In this document: positions 46,258 through 55,410 of the stretch, one piece after another | Position numbering within the stretch: position 1 is the stretch's first letter | Layout: each line of letters starts with the position of its first letter | From: Mycobacteriales bacterium | GTDB taxonomy: Bacteria; Actinomycetota; Actinomycetes; Mycobacteriales; SCTD01 | Reading direction: 5' to 3' | Assembly: GCA_040902655.1 (NCBI GenBank) | Contig: JBBDWV010000062.1 | Location: forward strand, 1 to 57,931 | Length of the DNA stretch: 57,931 nucleotides | Translations under genes and position numbers: made by a program | The notes under the pieces: model-generated | Databases searched by the model: none | What the model was told of the DNA's origin: nothing | What the model saw: the letters and a program-made list of their open reading frames with translations, nothing else

Positions 46258-46666
46258 TCGGGACATGACGGGTGGGGCCGCGAGCAGCCGGCTCTGCCGC
46301 GAGGTCACGTCCCAGCTGCCGGCGTACGTCGACCGGTCGTTGCCGCGGCTGCGCCGCCGGCTGGTCGGCCTGCACCTGCGCCGCTGCCCCGACTGCCAGC
46401 GGGCCTTCTCCGCCGAGCGGGAGCTCGCGGCCGGCCTGCGCGGCCTGGCCGTCCCCACCGAGCCCCCGCCACCCGGCCTGCTCGAGGAGCTGCTCTCGCA
46501 GGCCGCGCGTCCGGGTGTCAAGGCCCGCGCCGCCGTACCGGCGCGCGGCGCGGTCAGCGGTGCCCGGCCGGCGCTGTCGGTGGTGTTCCTGCTGGCGGGT
46601 GCCGCAGCAGGCACCGGCGTCGGCTACGCCGGGTGGCGGGGAGTGCGCCGGCTGCGCCGGCGCTGA
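46250..46666 (+). CDS. Zinc-finger (ZAS) anti-sigma factor with one membrane helix
   Basis: A 138-residue protein. CREVTSQLPAYVDRSLP and HLRRCPDC (H-x3-C-x2-C) form the zinc-binding anti-sigma domain at about 16-50. One membrane helix (ALSVVFLLAGAAAGTGVGYA) lies near the C-terminus, followed by a basic cytoplasmic or external tail. It should hold the upstream ECF sigma factor inactive until a signal, perhaps thiol-oxidative, releases it. Confidence 0.88.
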   Translation: MTDRDMTGGAASSRLCREVTSQLPAYVDRSLPRLRRRLVGLHLRRCPDCQRAFSAERELAAGLRGLAVPTEPPPPGLLEELLSQAARPGVKARAAVPARGAVSGARPALSVVFLLAGAAAGTGVGYAGWRGVRRLRRR

Positions 46667-46668
46667 CC

Positions 46669-47571
46669 TCATGACCGGTGCGGGCCACCGGCGCTCAGAA
46701 AGTCCCAGACGGCCTGCGTCGCGTCCACCGCCCCGTTGACCGGGCCGAAGCCCGGGGCGAACCAGGTGTGGCCCCCGCCCTCGATCGTGATGAGCCGCAC
46801 CGCCGTGTCCTGCGAGCAACCGGTCCAGGTCATCGTGACGACCACCCCCTCGGGCACCGTCGTGGACTCCGGTGGGCACCCGTTGAGCTCGGCCCAGCGC
46901 CGCACCACCTCCGGCGCCGGCGGTGACGGCTGGGTGGCGCCGCCGGCGGTGGGCCCTCCCTCGTACGGCACGAGCTCGTCGACCGTGCCGTTGATCGCGA
47001 TCACCGACACCGGTTCCGACGGGCGGCAGTCGTCCAGGACCATCGACCCGGACACGGCGGCAACGCCGGCGATCCGTGCGGCGAGGTCGCAGCCCAGCCG
47101 GTGAGCCATGATCGCCCCGCCGGAGAAGCCGACGGCGAAGACGCGGGTGGGATCGATCTGCTCGACGGCCTCGACGTCGTCGAGCACCGCGTCGATGAAG
47201 GCGACGTCATCGGGTTGGGAGGTCGCTCCGTTGGGGCAGCAGTAGCCGCCGTTCCACGTCCTGTCGACTCCCTCGGGGTAGGCGACGACGATGTTCTCCT
47301 TCTCGGCCAGCCGGTCGAACTGCGTCACGCCCACCATCTGCTCCCCGGTGTTGCCGACGCCGGCCAGGACCAGCACCAGCGGCACCGGCGCCCGCCGGTC
47401 GAGGGTGGCCGGAGCGAACAGGCGGTAGGTCCGGGGCAGACCGTCGACCGTGAGCTGCTGCTGGCGCACCGAGGGGCCGGCCGGGGCTGCAGCGGGCTCG
47501 GAGCCTGTGCAGCCGGCCAGCAGGATAAGCGCCGCCAGCCCGAGGGCGATGTCGGCTCGGGCGCGGCGCAT
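46669..47571 (-). CDS. Lipoprotein esterase of the PHB depolymerase/LpqC type
   Basis: A 300-residue alpha/beta hydrolase with a lipobox LLAGC (Cys21). The nucleophile is in GFSGGA, the acid in NGTVDELVPY and the His in GGGHTW. A YCCPNG segment probably forms a disulfide near the active site. Related to mycobacterial LpqC and secreted feruloyl/PHB esterases; substrate unknown. Convergent with the anti-sigma gene, two bases apart. Confidence 0.85.
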   Translation of the reverse strand: MRRARADIALGLAALILLAGCTGSEPAAAPAGPSVRQQQLTVDGLPRTYRLFAPATLDRRAPVPLVLVLAGVGNTGEQMVGVTQFDRLAEKENIVVAYPEGVDRTWNGGYCCPNGATSQPDDVAFIDAVLDDVEAVEQIDPTRVFAVGFSGGAIMAHRLGCDLAARIAGVAAVSGSMVLDDCRPSEPVSVIAINGTVDELVPYEGGPTAGGATQPSPPAPEVVRRWAELNGCPPESTTVPEGVVVTMTWTGCSQDTAVRLITIEGGGHTWFAPGFGPVNGAVDATQAVWDFLSAGGPHRS

Positions 47572-47605
47572 GCGCTGAAGCTACTGCGCGGGTGCCCGGC
47601 CGGAC

Positions 47606-48643
47606 CTACCGTCGCGGCGGTCCGGTCACGGTCGCGGCGGTCCGCGCGAAGACCTCCCGCACCTGTTCGGCCGCCAGTCCTGCTGCCAGGGCGAGGGACA
47701 GCAGGACGCGTGCCTTGACGCCGTCGAGGAAGCCGGCCGGGACGAGCCCCCGGCCGATCAGATCCTGCTCCGCCCCCGGAAAGCCGTAGGTGTCGGTCAG
47801 CACCTCGCCGGCGCCCGTGCGCGAGGCGAGGACGACCGGGATCGTGTGGGCCAGCCGCTCCAGCGCCGGGACCGTCCGGTGCGGCACATGGCCGCCACCG
47901 AAGGCCTGCACCACCAGACCGGCGTACCCGAGGGACAGCACCTGTTCGGCGAGGCGCCCGTCGTCCCCGAGCGACATCGTGAGCAGGGCGACCGGAGGGA
48001 CGGCTGCCCCCGGCAGCGGGGTGATCAACGGGAGCGGGGCCGGCCGGACGGCGATCCGGGGCCGCCCCTCGGTCAGCCAACCGAGCGGGCCCGTCGGCCC
48101 GGAGCGAAACGCGCCGGTGCTCGAGGTGTGCGTCTTGCGGACGAACCGGCTGCCGTGGATCTCGTCGTCGAGCACGACCAGGCAACCGAGTCCCGCAGCC
48201 TGCGGGCAGGCGGCGACCTGCACCGCCGCCAGGAGATTCGCGGGGCCGTCCGGGCCGGCGAGCGTGGGGTTGCGCATGGCGCCGGTGACGACGACCGGCC
48301 GCGACGGCGGCAGCAGGAGGTCCAGGGCGAACGCCGTCTCCTCGAGGGTGTCGGTGCCCTGGGTGACGACGACGCCGTCCGCCCCCGCCTCGACGCGTGC
48401 CGTCACCTCGGCAGCCAGCTCGACGAGGTCGGTCATCGTCAGGTCGCCCGACGGGCACTGGCGGAAGCTGACCGAATCCACCTCGGCGGCCTCCCGTACC
48501 GCGGGGACGGCGGCGACCAGGTCCGCCGCGGTCAGCCGTGGCGTCACGCCCCGGCCCTGCCCCTCGGCGGCGGCACGGGTCGACGCGATGGTCCCTCCGA
48601 GGGAGAGGACCACCACGCGGCGACGTCCGTCCTCGACCTGCAT
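47606..48643 (-). CDS. L-asparaginase (type I/II family)
   Basis: A 345-residue enzyme that hydrolyses asparagine. The first catalytic Thr is in LSLGGTIAST (Thr18) and the second in VVTQGTDTLEE; DGPANLLAAVQVA and GFGGGHVP-like AFGGGHVP follow. No signal peptide, so cytoplasmic. AGGAG six bases before the ATG at 48643. It is divergent from the reductase operon. Confidence 0.92.
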   Translation of the reverse strand: MQVEDGRRRVVVLSLGGTIASTRAAAEGQGRGVTPRLTAADLVAAVPAVREAAEVDSVSFRQCPSGDLTMTDLVELAAEVTARVEAGADGVVVTQGTDTLEETAFALDLLLPPSRPVVVTGAMRNPTLAGPDGPANLLAAVQVAACPQAAGLGCLVVLDDEIHGSRFVRKTHTSSTGAFRSGPTGPLGWLTEGRPRIAVRPAPLPLITPLPGAAVPPVALLTMSLGDDGRLAEQVLSLGYAGLVVQAFGGGHVPHRTVPALERLAHTIPVVLASRTGAGEVLTDTYGFPGAEQDLIGRGLVPAGFLDGVKARVLLSLALAAGLAAEQVREVFARTAATVTGPPRR

Positions 48644-48699
48644 CGTCAGCTCCTGTCCTTTCCCCGCATCCGATCACACCCGCTGCCCGGTCCCTCCGG

Positions 48700-48753
48700 C
48701 GAGCCGGCACTGGCTCTCGGCCGAGCCGGCACGGGTCGTGCGGACCGACCCGT
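48700..48753. promoter_or_regulatory. Operator-like repeats between the asparaginase gene and the reductase operon
   Basis: The 159-base divergent gap holds two direct copies of CGAGCCGGCAC (48700-48710 and 48722-48732), 22 bases apart, and an inverted repeat ACGGGTCG (48731-48738) with CGACCCGT (48746-48753) around seven bases. The layout suits a dimeric repressor, but GC-rich chance matches are possible. Confidence 0.4.
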
Positions 48754-48802
48754 CCGGCCGGCCCACTCGTCCCCGGCCGCCGGAGCATGGTTCGATTCCG
48801 CG

Positions 48803-51106
48803 ATGGCCGACCCTCGAGCCGCGGAGGCTGCGTGGCCCGGCGTCCGGGCGTCGCTCGCGGGGCGCCGGCTGCTGCTGACCGGATCCACCGGCTTCGTCGG
48901 TGAGGCGCTGCTCGAACGGGTGCTGTCGGACCTCCCGGACACCCGACTGGTGCTGCTGGTGCGCGGCCGGACCGGCATCAGCGCGTACGACCGGGTCCTG
49001 CAGCTGCTGGACAAACCGGCGTTCGCCGTCCTGCGTGAGCGCCTCGGCGGCGCCGGCATGACGCGCCTGCTCGACGAGCGGATCGAGGTGCTGGACGGTG
49101 ATCTCGCGCGCTGGCCGGCGCTGCCGGGCGACGTCGACGTCGTCGTGCACTGCGCCGGCGAGGTGTCCTTCGACCCGCCCGTCGACGAAGGCTTCGCAAC
49201 GAACGCCCTCGGTGTGGACGGGCTGCTCCGGGCCCTGCGCGACAGCGGCAGCCGTCCGCACGTCGTCCACGTCTCGACCGCCTACGTCAGCGCCGTGCAC
49301 CAGGGCCCGGTGCCCGAGGGACGGCTCGGGCACGACGTGGACTGGCGGGCGGAGGCGGCAGCGGCGGTGCGGCAGCGGGCGGCGGTCGAGGATGCCAGCC
49401 GGAGCCCGCACGAGCTGTCCCGGCGGCTCGCCGATGCCCGCAGTGAACTCGGTCGACAGGGTCCGCAGGCGGTGGCCGCCGACGCCGAGCGGCGCCGCCG
49501 GGACTGGGTCACCGAGCAGCTCGTGGCGGCCGGCCGCGAGCGGGCCCGCTCACTGGGTTTCACCGATTGCTACACCTTCACCAAGGCGATGGGTGAGCGG
49601 GTCGTCGAGGAGCTCGCCGCGGACCTGCCGGTCACCGTCGTCCGGCCGTCGATCATCGAGAGCGCCCTGCTGCGGCCCTATCCGGGGTGGATCGAGGGCT
49701 ACAAGATGGCCGAACCGATCATCCTCGCGTACGGCCGGGGCGTGCTGCCGGAGTTTCCCGGCGTGCCCGACGGCGTCGTGGACATCATCCCCGTCGACCT
49801 CGTGGTCTCCACGATGCTCGCGGCCGCCGCGCAGCCCCCGCCGGCGGGCGCACCTCGCTACCTGCACCTGTGCTCCGGCGCCCGGAACCCGCTGCTGTTC
49901 GCCGACCTGTTCCGGATCGTCCGCGACTACTTCCGCCGGCATCCGCTCGAGGCCCGCGGCCGGGGGACGATCGGCGTCCCCGACTGGCGGTTCCCCGGCA
50001 CCGGCCGGGTCGAGCGCCGGCTGCGCGCCGGCGAGCGTGCCGTCGACGTCGCGGACCGGGTGCTCGGTGTGCTGCCGCGCGGCAACCGGGTGCGCGGCGC
50101 GGCCCTCGCGGTGGACCGGCAGCGCGCGCAGCTGGAGTTCCTACGCCGGTACTTCGACCTCTACCGCGCCTACACCGGAGCCGAGGTCGTCTACCTCGAC
50201 GACAACGTCGCCGCGCTCGGGTCGCAGCTGCCACCCGAGGAGCGCGAACTGTTCGCCTTCGACCCGCGGCAGATCGACTGGGAGCACTACCTGGGTGAGG
50301 TGCACTGCCCGAGCATCACCGCGCTGGTGCGGACGATCACGGCGACGCCGAAGGGGCCGCGGAACCGGGTCGACACGGACCTGCCGTCCCAGGGCGAGCA
50401 CGGCGCGCAGCTGGTTGCCGTCTTCGACCTGGACGGCACGCTGCTGCCGTCCAACGTCGTCGAGTCCTACCTGCGGCTGCGGCTGGTCGGCCTCGCCACG
50501 CACGCCCGGACCCGCGAGCTCGCCGCGGCCGCACGCCAGCTGCCCGGTTGGCTGCTGACCGAGCGCCGCGACCGCGGGTCTTTCCTGCGCGACGTCTACC
50601 GGCAGTACGCCGGGGTCCCGCTGGCCGAGCTCGACGATCTGGTCGACCACGAGATCGGGCACGACCTGCTCGCCCGGGTCAGCGGCGCCGCCCTGCGCCG
50701 GGTCCGCGAGCACCGCGACGCCGGCCACCGGACCGTGCTCGTCACCGGCGCGATCACCGCGCTGACCCGCCCGTTCGCCCCGCTGTTCGACGACGTCGCC
50801 TCGGCTGTCCTGGAGGTCGACGGGTGCGGCTGCGCCACCGGGCGGCTCGCGCTGCCCCCGCTGGTCGGCGAGGCCCGGGCGACCTGGCTGCGCCGCTACG
50901 CCGCCGACCACGCGATCGACCTCACCGGCTCCTACGCCTACGCCGACTCGGCCAGCGACCTGCCGCTGCTGCGCGCCGTCGGACGGCCGGTCGCCGTGAA
51001 CCCCGACGCGACGACGCTGCGCGCCGCACACGCCGGTCGGTGGCCGGTGCAGGAGTGGCGGTCCTCGGGCCGTCCGGGGCGGCCGCTGGCCGGAGCCCGA
51101 TTATGA
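48803..51106 (+). CDS. Fatty acyl reductase-like (NAD_binding_4) protein fused to a HAD-IB phosphatase
   Basis: A 767-residue fusion. Residues 20-400 are an extended SDR/male-sterility-type reductase with TGSTGFVG (26-33) and the catalytic YxxxK (Tyr257, Lys261 in YTFTKAMGE). From about 535 a HAD-IB phosphatase begins: DLDGT (542-546), motif II VLVTGA, and DSASDLPLL (715-723). Such reductases convert acyl-CoA or acyl-thioester to aldehyde or alcohol; HAD-IB proteins remove phosphate. ATG at 48803 has no clear ribosome site, so the transcript may be leaderless. It leads a four-gene operon whose cistrons overlap. Confidence 0.88.
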   Translation: MADPRAAEAAWPGVRASLAGRRLLLTGSTGFVGEALLERVLSDLPDTRLVLLVRGRTGISAYDRVLQLLDKPAFAVLRERLGGAGMTRLLDERIEVLDGDLARWPALPGDVDVVVHCAGEVSFDPPVDEGFATNALGVDGLLRALRDSGSRPHVVHVSTAYVSAVHQGPVPEGRLGHDVDWRAEAAAAVRQRAAVEDASRSPHELSRRLADARSELGRQGPQAVAADAERRRRDWVTEQLVAAGRERARSLGFTDCYTFTKAMGERVVEELAADLPVTVVRPSIIESALLRPYPGWIEGYKMAEPIILAYGRGVLPEFPGVPDGVVDIIPVDLVVSTMLAAAAQPPPAGAPRYLHLCSGARNPLLFADLFRIVRDYFRRHPLEARGRGTIGVPDWRFPGTGRVERRLRAGERAVDVADRVLGVLPRGNRVRGAALAVDRQRAQLEFLRRYFDLYRAYTGAEVVYLDDNVAALGSQLPPEERELFAFDPRQIDWEHYLGEVHCPSITALVRTITATPKGPRNRVDTDLPSQGEHGAQLVAVFDLDGTLLPSNVVESYLRLRLVGLATHARTRELAAAARQLPGWLLTERRDRGSFLRDVYRQYAGVPLAELDDLVDHEIGHDLLARVSGAALRRVREHRDAGHRTVLVTGAITALTRPFAPLFDDVASAVLEVDGCGCATGRLALPPLVGEARATWLRRYAADHAIDLTGSYAYADSASDLPLLRAVGRPVAVNPDATTLRAAHAGRWPVQEWRSSGRPGRPLAGARL

Positions 51107-52347
51107 GCACCGGAGCGGGCGTGGGCACGGGTACGGGCACCGTGCGGTCGGTCGAGGTCTACCGGTCGGTCCCGCGATACCTCGCCACCCGCGTGCTGTC
51201 CACGGCGCTGCCGCGGGTGAGCAGCACGTCCGCGGCGCCGCTGCGACTCACCCGCGGCCGGGGCCCCCGGCGACCCGGCCCGCGCTGGGGACGGGTGCGG
51301 CCGCGGCTCGCCGGGATCTGCGGGTCGGACCTGTCGACGATCGCCGGGACCTCCTCGCTCTACTTCTCGCCGCTGGTCTCGCTGCCGTTCACGCCCGGCC
51401 ACGAGGTCGTCGGCGACCTGCTCGACGACGTCGAGGACCTGCCCGCCGGCACCCGCGTGGTCCTCGACCCGCTGCTGACCTGCATCCCCCGCGGGCTCGA
51501 CCCGTGCGGTGCGTGCCGCGACGGCTCCCGCGGCCGCTGCGACCGGATCACCGTGGGTCACCTGTCTCCCGGGCTGCAGACCGGCTTCTGCGCCGACACC
51601 GGCGGCGGCTGGAGCGACCGGCTGGTCGCGCACCGCAGCCAGCTGCACCCGGTGCCCGACGACCTGCCGGACGAGCGCGCCGTGCTGGTCGAGCCGCTCG
51701 CCTGCGCGATCCACACCGCGCTGCGGCTGGCGCCCCGGCAGGGCGACCACGTGCTCGTCGTCGGCGCCGGCGCCGTCGGGCTGTTCACGGTGCTGGCGCT
51801 GCGGGCCTTCACCCAGGCGGCCCGGGTCACCGTGGTCGCCAAGCACCCGCGGCAGGCCACGCTGGCGACCGCTCTCGGTGCGACGGATGTCGTGTCGCCG
51901 CGGGACGCGCTGACTGGCGTGCGGCGCAGCACCCGGGCGCTGCGGGTCCAGCCGGAGCAGGGCTCCGCGTACCTGCTCGGCGGGGTCGATGCGGCGGTCG
52001 ACTGCGCAGGCAGCCGGGCCGCGCTGGACACCGCGCTGCGGCTGACCCGCGCCGGCGGTCGCGTCGTGCTGAGCGCCATGCCGCCCGCCGGCGTCGACCT
52101 CTCGCCCGTGTGGTTCCGGGAGCTGGAGGTGGTCGGCTCCTATGCGACCGGGCAGGCGCGGGTCGAGGGCGACGAGCCGCGAAGTTCCTTCGACCTGGCG
52201 ATGGGACTGGCCCGTGACGCGCCGCTGGACGAGGTGGCGCAGAGCGGGTATCCCCTCGAGCGCTGGCGTGAGGCGCTCGAGCACGCGGGCAGTGCCGGCA
52301 GCCTCGGCACGGTGAAGGTGCACTTCGATCTCAGGGAGACCCGTTGA
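51103..52347 (+). CDS. Zinc-dependent alcohol dehydrogenase (MDR family)
   Basis: A 414-residue dehydrogenase. The catalytic zinc region has CGSD and GHE (His100-Glu101); structural zinc cysteines are in CGACRDGSRGRC; the NAD fold is VLVVGAGAVGLFTVLAL. The N-terminal 65 residues are longer and more basic than usual (GTVRSVEVYRSVPRY). ATG at 51103 overlaps the upstream stop (ATGA). It could oxidise or reduce a fatty alcohol or hydroxy acid made by its neighbours. Confidence 0.88.
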   Translation: MSTGAGVGTGTGTVRSVEVYRSVPRYLATRVLSTALPRVSSTSAAPLRLTRGRGPRRPGPRWGRVRPRLAGICGSDLSTIAGTSSLYFSPLVSLPFTPGHEVVGDLLDDVEDLPAGTRVVLDPLLTCIPRGLDPCGACRDGSRGRCDRITVGHLSPGLQTGFCADTGGGWSDRLVAHRSQLHPVPDDLPDERAVLVEPLACAIHTALRLAPRQGDHVLVVGAGAVGLFTVLALRAFTQAARVTVVAKHPRQATLATALGATDVVSPRDALTGVRRSTRALRVQPEQGSAYLLGGVDAAVDCAGSRAALDTALRLTRAGGRVVLSAMPPAGVDLSPVWFRELEVVGSYATGQARVEGDEPRSSFDLAMGLARDAPLDEVAQSGYPLERWREALEHAGSAGSLGTVKVHFDLRETR

Positions 52348-53921
52348 CCCGGCCAGGATTCGTGCTCGAGGTCGACGAGCGCACGCCGCCGCTGCTCGTC
52401 CACGAGGGCGAGAAGGTCCGACTGGAGACCTTCCCGCTGGGGACGCGGGTCGTCTACCCGCCCGAGTCGCTGCCGGGCCTGCACGACGTCGACGGCGCGA
52501 TCCGCTCCGCGCTGCTGGACCCGCACGGCAGCGATCCGTTGCCGACGCTGCTGTGGCCCGGCATGCGACTGACGATCGCCTTCGACGACATCTCGCTGCC
52601 GCTGCCGCCGATGCAGACCCCCGACGTCCGGCAGCGCATCGTCGAGGCTGTCCTGACGATGGCCGCGGCGGCAGGAGTCGACGACGTGCAGCTGGTGGCG
52701 GCCAACGCGCTGCACCGGCGGATGACGCCGGCCGAGCTACGCCGCTGCCTCGGGGAGCGGATCTTCCGCTCCTTCTTCCCCGACGCGCTGACCAACCACG
52801 ACGCCGAGGACCGCGACAACCTGCTGCACCTCGGAACGACGGACCACGGCGAGGACGTCGAGATCAACCGGCGCGCCGCCGAATCCGACCTGCTCGTCTA
52901 CGTGAACATCAACCTGGTCGCGATGGACGGCGGTCACAAGTCGGTCCCGATCGGCCTCGCCTCCTACAAGAGCCTGCGACACCACCACAACACGCACACG
53001 ATGCTGCACAGCAAGAGCTACATGGACCCGCCGAGGTCGGCGCTGCACGGCTCCGCCGCGCGGATGGGTGTGCTCGTCAACGAGCACGTGAAGATCTTCC
53101 ACATCGAGACGACGCTCAACAACGACGCCTTCCCCTCGCCGTACCGCTTCCTGACCCGCCGCGAGTGGGAGTGGTCGGCCAAGGACCAGGCGACCATGCT
53201 CGCCGTCAAGCGCGGCCTCGATCTCGCCCCGGCACGGGTACGGAGCCGCATCTTCCGCTCGATGGAGGCGCCGTACGGCGTGACGTCGGTGCAGGCGGGC
53301 GCGACCGACCCGGTGCACGAACTGACGCTGCAGAACGTGCACCGCCAGCAGCTGGTCGAGGTGCAGGGGCAGAGCGACGTGCTGGTCGTCGGCGTGCCCT
53401 ACGTCGGGCCGTACAACGTCAACAGCACGCTCAACCCGATCCTGGCGATGTGCCTGGGGATGGGCTACTTCTTCAACATGTACCGCGGCCGCCCACTGGT
53501 GCGGCCCGGCGGCGCGATGATCCTCTACCACCCGGTGCCGTGGGAGTTCTCGCAGCTGCACCACCCCAGCTACGTGGATTTCTTCGAGGAGGTGCTCGCC
53601 GAGTCGACGGACCCGGCGACCATCGAGAAGAAGTTCGAGCAGCAGTACGCGACCGACCCCTGGTACATCCACCTCTACCGGACGTCGTACGCCTACCACG
53701 GCGTCCACCCGTTCTACATGTGGTACTGGGGCGCCCACGCCATGGACCACCTCGGCGACGTGATCTGGGTCGGCGCCGATCCGCGCACCGTCGAGCGGAT
53801 GGGCTTCCGGTCGGCGTCCACCCTGCAGGACGCGCTCCAGATGGCGAGCGGGACGGTCGGGCAGTCGCCCTCGATCACCTACCTGCACTCACCGCCGTTC
53901 GCCCTCGCGGACGTACGGTGA
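52344..53921 (+). CDS. LarA-like (DUF2088) nickel-pincer-type racemase homologue
   Basis: A 525-residue protein. DDISLP (81-86) corresponds to the DDxxRP loop of LarA with Arg replaced by Leu. HRRMT (124-128), NHDAEDRDN (151-159), the GGHKSVPIG segment with Lys199 (the lysine that binds the pincer cofactor in LarA) and HHHN (213-216) are kept. LarA racemises lactate; relatives act on other 2-hydroxy acids. It starts with TTG at 52344 overlapping the upstream stop (TTGA). The C-terminal 200 residues are rich in aromatic residues. No larB/C/E genes for cofactor synthesis are in the window. Confidence 0.85.
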   Translation: MTRPGFVLEVDERTPPLLVHEGEKVRLETFPLGTRVVYPPESLPGLHDVDGAIRSALLDPHGSDPLPTLLWPGMRLTIAFDDISLPLPPMQTPDVRQRIVEAVLTMAAAAGVDDVQLVAANALHRRMTPAELRRCLGERIFRSFFPDALTNHDAEDRDNLLHLGTTDHGEDVEINRRAAESDLLVYVNINLVAMDGGHKSVPIGLASYKSLRHHHNTHTMLHSKSYMDPPRSALHGSAARMGVLVNEHVKIFHIETTLNNDAFPSPYRFLTRREWEWSAKDQATMLAVKRGLDLAPARVRSRIFRSMEAPYGVTSVQAGATDPVHELTLQNVHRQQLVEVQGQSDVLVVGVPYVGPYNVNSTLNPILAMCLGMGYFFNMYRGRPLVRPGGAMILYHPVPWEFSQLHHPSYVDFFEEVLAESTDPATIEKKFEQQYATDPWYIHLYRTSYAYHGVHPFYMWYWGAHAMDHLGDVIWVGADPRTVERMGFRSASTLQDALQMASGTVGQSPSITYLHSPPFALADVR

Positions 53922-53928
53922 TGCCGTC

Positions 53929-54852
53929 GTGAGCCTGCGCAGGGACGTACGCGACGTGTCGCGCGGCTGGCGCTGGGGCCGGACGCAGTTGGTGCCTGCG
54001 TCGGCCGAGCCGCACCGACCGGCGCCGGTGTCCCGGGCGTTCCCGACGGCGTGGGCGCGTACGCCGGCTGCCGTCGCGCTGCGCGGCGCGGTGCAGCGCT
54101 TCGGGCTGCGGCCTCTGGTGCACTCGCAGGTGGCCGTCGAGGTGAACGGGCGCGAGGCGCTCGACGCGCTGCGCGGCCCGGTCGTCTTCGTGGCCAACCA
54201 CTGCTCGCACCTCGACGCGCCGCTGGTCCTGACGACGCTTCCCGAGCGCTGGCGCCGGAACACCGTGGTCGCGGCCGCCGCCGACTACTTCTTCGACACC
54301 TGGCCCCGGGCGGTCGGCTCCACGATGGCCTTCTCGACCTTCCCGATCGAACGGCGGGGTGGCGACAGCGGCTCACAGGCAGTCGATCTGCTGTTCACGG
54401 GCTGGAGTGTGCTGGTCTTTCCCGAGGGCACCAGGTCGGCGGACGGGTGGACGGGGGAGTTCCGCCTCGGTGCGGCCCGGCTGGCACTGGACGCGGGTGT
54501 GCCCGTCGTGCCGGTGGCGATCCGCGGCTCCTTCCCCGCCATGCCGAGGGGGCGGTCGTGGCCGGTGCCCGGCCGGCGTCCGGTGCGGGTGCGCTACGGA
54601 ATGCCGGTGCATCCCGTACGGGGGGAGGACCCGGCGCTGCTCACCGAACGGCTACGGGGGGAGGTTGCACGGCTGCTCGACGAGGACGCGACGGACTGGT
54701 ACGGCGCGCTGCGCCGCAGTGCCGAGGGCGCGACGCCGTCCCCCGCCGGGCCGGAGGCGTCGCGCTGGCGGCGGGTGTGGGCGGCGACGGAGCCGCTGGA
54801 GGTGGACCGGGTGGCGGCTCGACGCTCGCCGTGGCGGTCGGGGCGCAGGTAA
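53929..54852 (+). CDS. 1-acyl-sn-glycerol-3-phosphate acyltransferase-like protein (PlsC family)
   Basis: A 307-residue acyltransferase. The catalytic H-x4-D is NHCSHLD (His91, Asp96); TFPIERRGG is block II and VFPEGTRS (163-170) block III; VPVVPVAIRG is block IV. The N-terminal 60 residues are basic and unrelated to typical PlsC. GTG at 53929 is eight bases after the LarA-like stop. As last gene of the operon it suggests the final product is an acylated glycerol-type or similar lipid. Confidence 0.9.
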   Translation: MSLRRDVRDVSRGWRWGRTQLVPASAEPHRPAPVSRAFPTAWARTPAAVALRGAVQRFGLRPLVHSQVAVEVNGREALDALRGPVVFVANHCSHLDAPLVLTTLPERWRRNTVVAAAADYFFDTWPRAVGSTMAFSTFPIERRGGDSGSQAVDLLFTGWSVLVFPEGTRSADGWTGEFRLGAARLALDAGVPVVPVAIRGSFPAMPRGRSWPVPGRRPVRVRYGMPVHPVRGEDPALLTERLRGEVARLLDEDATDWYGALRRSAEGATPSPAGPEASRWRRVWAATEPLEVDRVAARRSPWRSGRR

Positions 54853-54855
54853 GCG

Positions 54856-54905
54856 GTTCTCGGTGCCAGCAGCGCCCGCTTGTGCGGGCCGCTGGCACCG
54901 AGATC
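54856..54905. repeat. Palindromic element, copy 5
   Basis: GTTCTCGGTGCCAGC (54856-54870) pairs with GCTGGCACCGAGATC (54891-54905) with one mismatch. The loop has an inner GCCCGC/GCGGGC hairpin. It begins four bases after the acyltransferase stop and could act as its terminator. Confidence 0.88.
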
Positions 54906-54939
54906 AACCCGCCGGCCCGCCGCCGCCCCGGTGCCCGGC

Positions 54940-54990
54940 GTTCTCGGTGCCGGCACCGCCTGCTCCGAGCCCAGGCGTGGCACCGAGATG
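54940..54990. repeat. Palindromic element, copy 6
   Basis: GTTCTCGGTGCC (54940-54951) pairs with GGCACCGAGA (54979-54988); the last two positions are mismatched. Loop 27 bases, span 51. Confidence 0.82.
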
Positions 54991-55410
54991 GATCGAGCAG
55001 CCCAGCGGCAGCCCAGCGACCGCACCGAACGGCCGCTGATGCCGGCTCGCGGACGTGGCAGCACGTCGGGCGACCGGACAGCCGCTACCGGCGCGTGTGC
55101 CGTGCCGGGGCCCGGGCCGACACGAGGCCCAGGCTCGGCGGCACCCCGACGTCCACGACCGGCGGCACCCGGCCTCCGGCGAGAGGCAGGGACGCGACCA
55201 GCGGTGCAGCGCCGTGCCGTCACCGCTGACGAACAAGCGGCGGCCGTCAACAGCAGGCTCTCCCGCCTGCCAGGGGTCCTACGGCTCATGTCGATTCTCG
55301 TGATGAAGACGGTCGTCGACATGCGGCCGTTACCCACCTGACGGCAGGGAAGAAGGCAGCGACGGTTTCGCGTCGGCGTCCGAGCAGAAGCGTCGGTTCT
55401 GCTCGCCAGG
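54991..55410. other. Gene-poor stretch
   Basis: No frame here has convincing protein composition or a recognisable family. Open frames exist on both strands but are Arg/Pro/Gly-rich shadows. It follows two palindromes and precedes a pseudogene, so it is probably decayed DNA. Confidence 0.5.

Noticed and set aside
54880-55341. Short plus- and minus-strand frames after the acyltransferase gene
   Set aside because: They run through the palindromes and have low-complexity composition without family resemblance.
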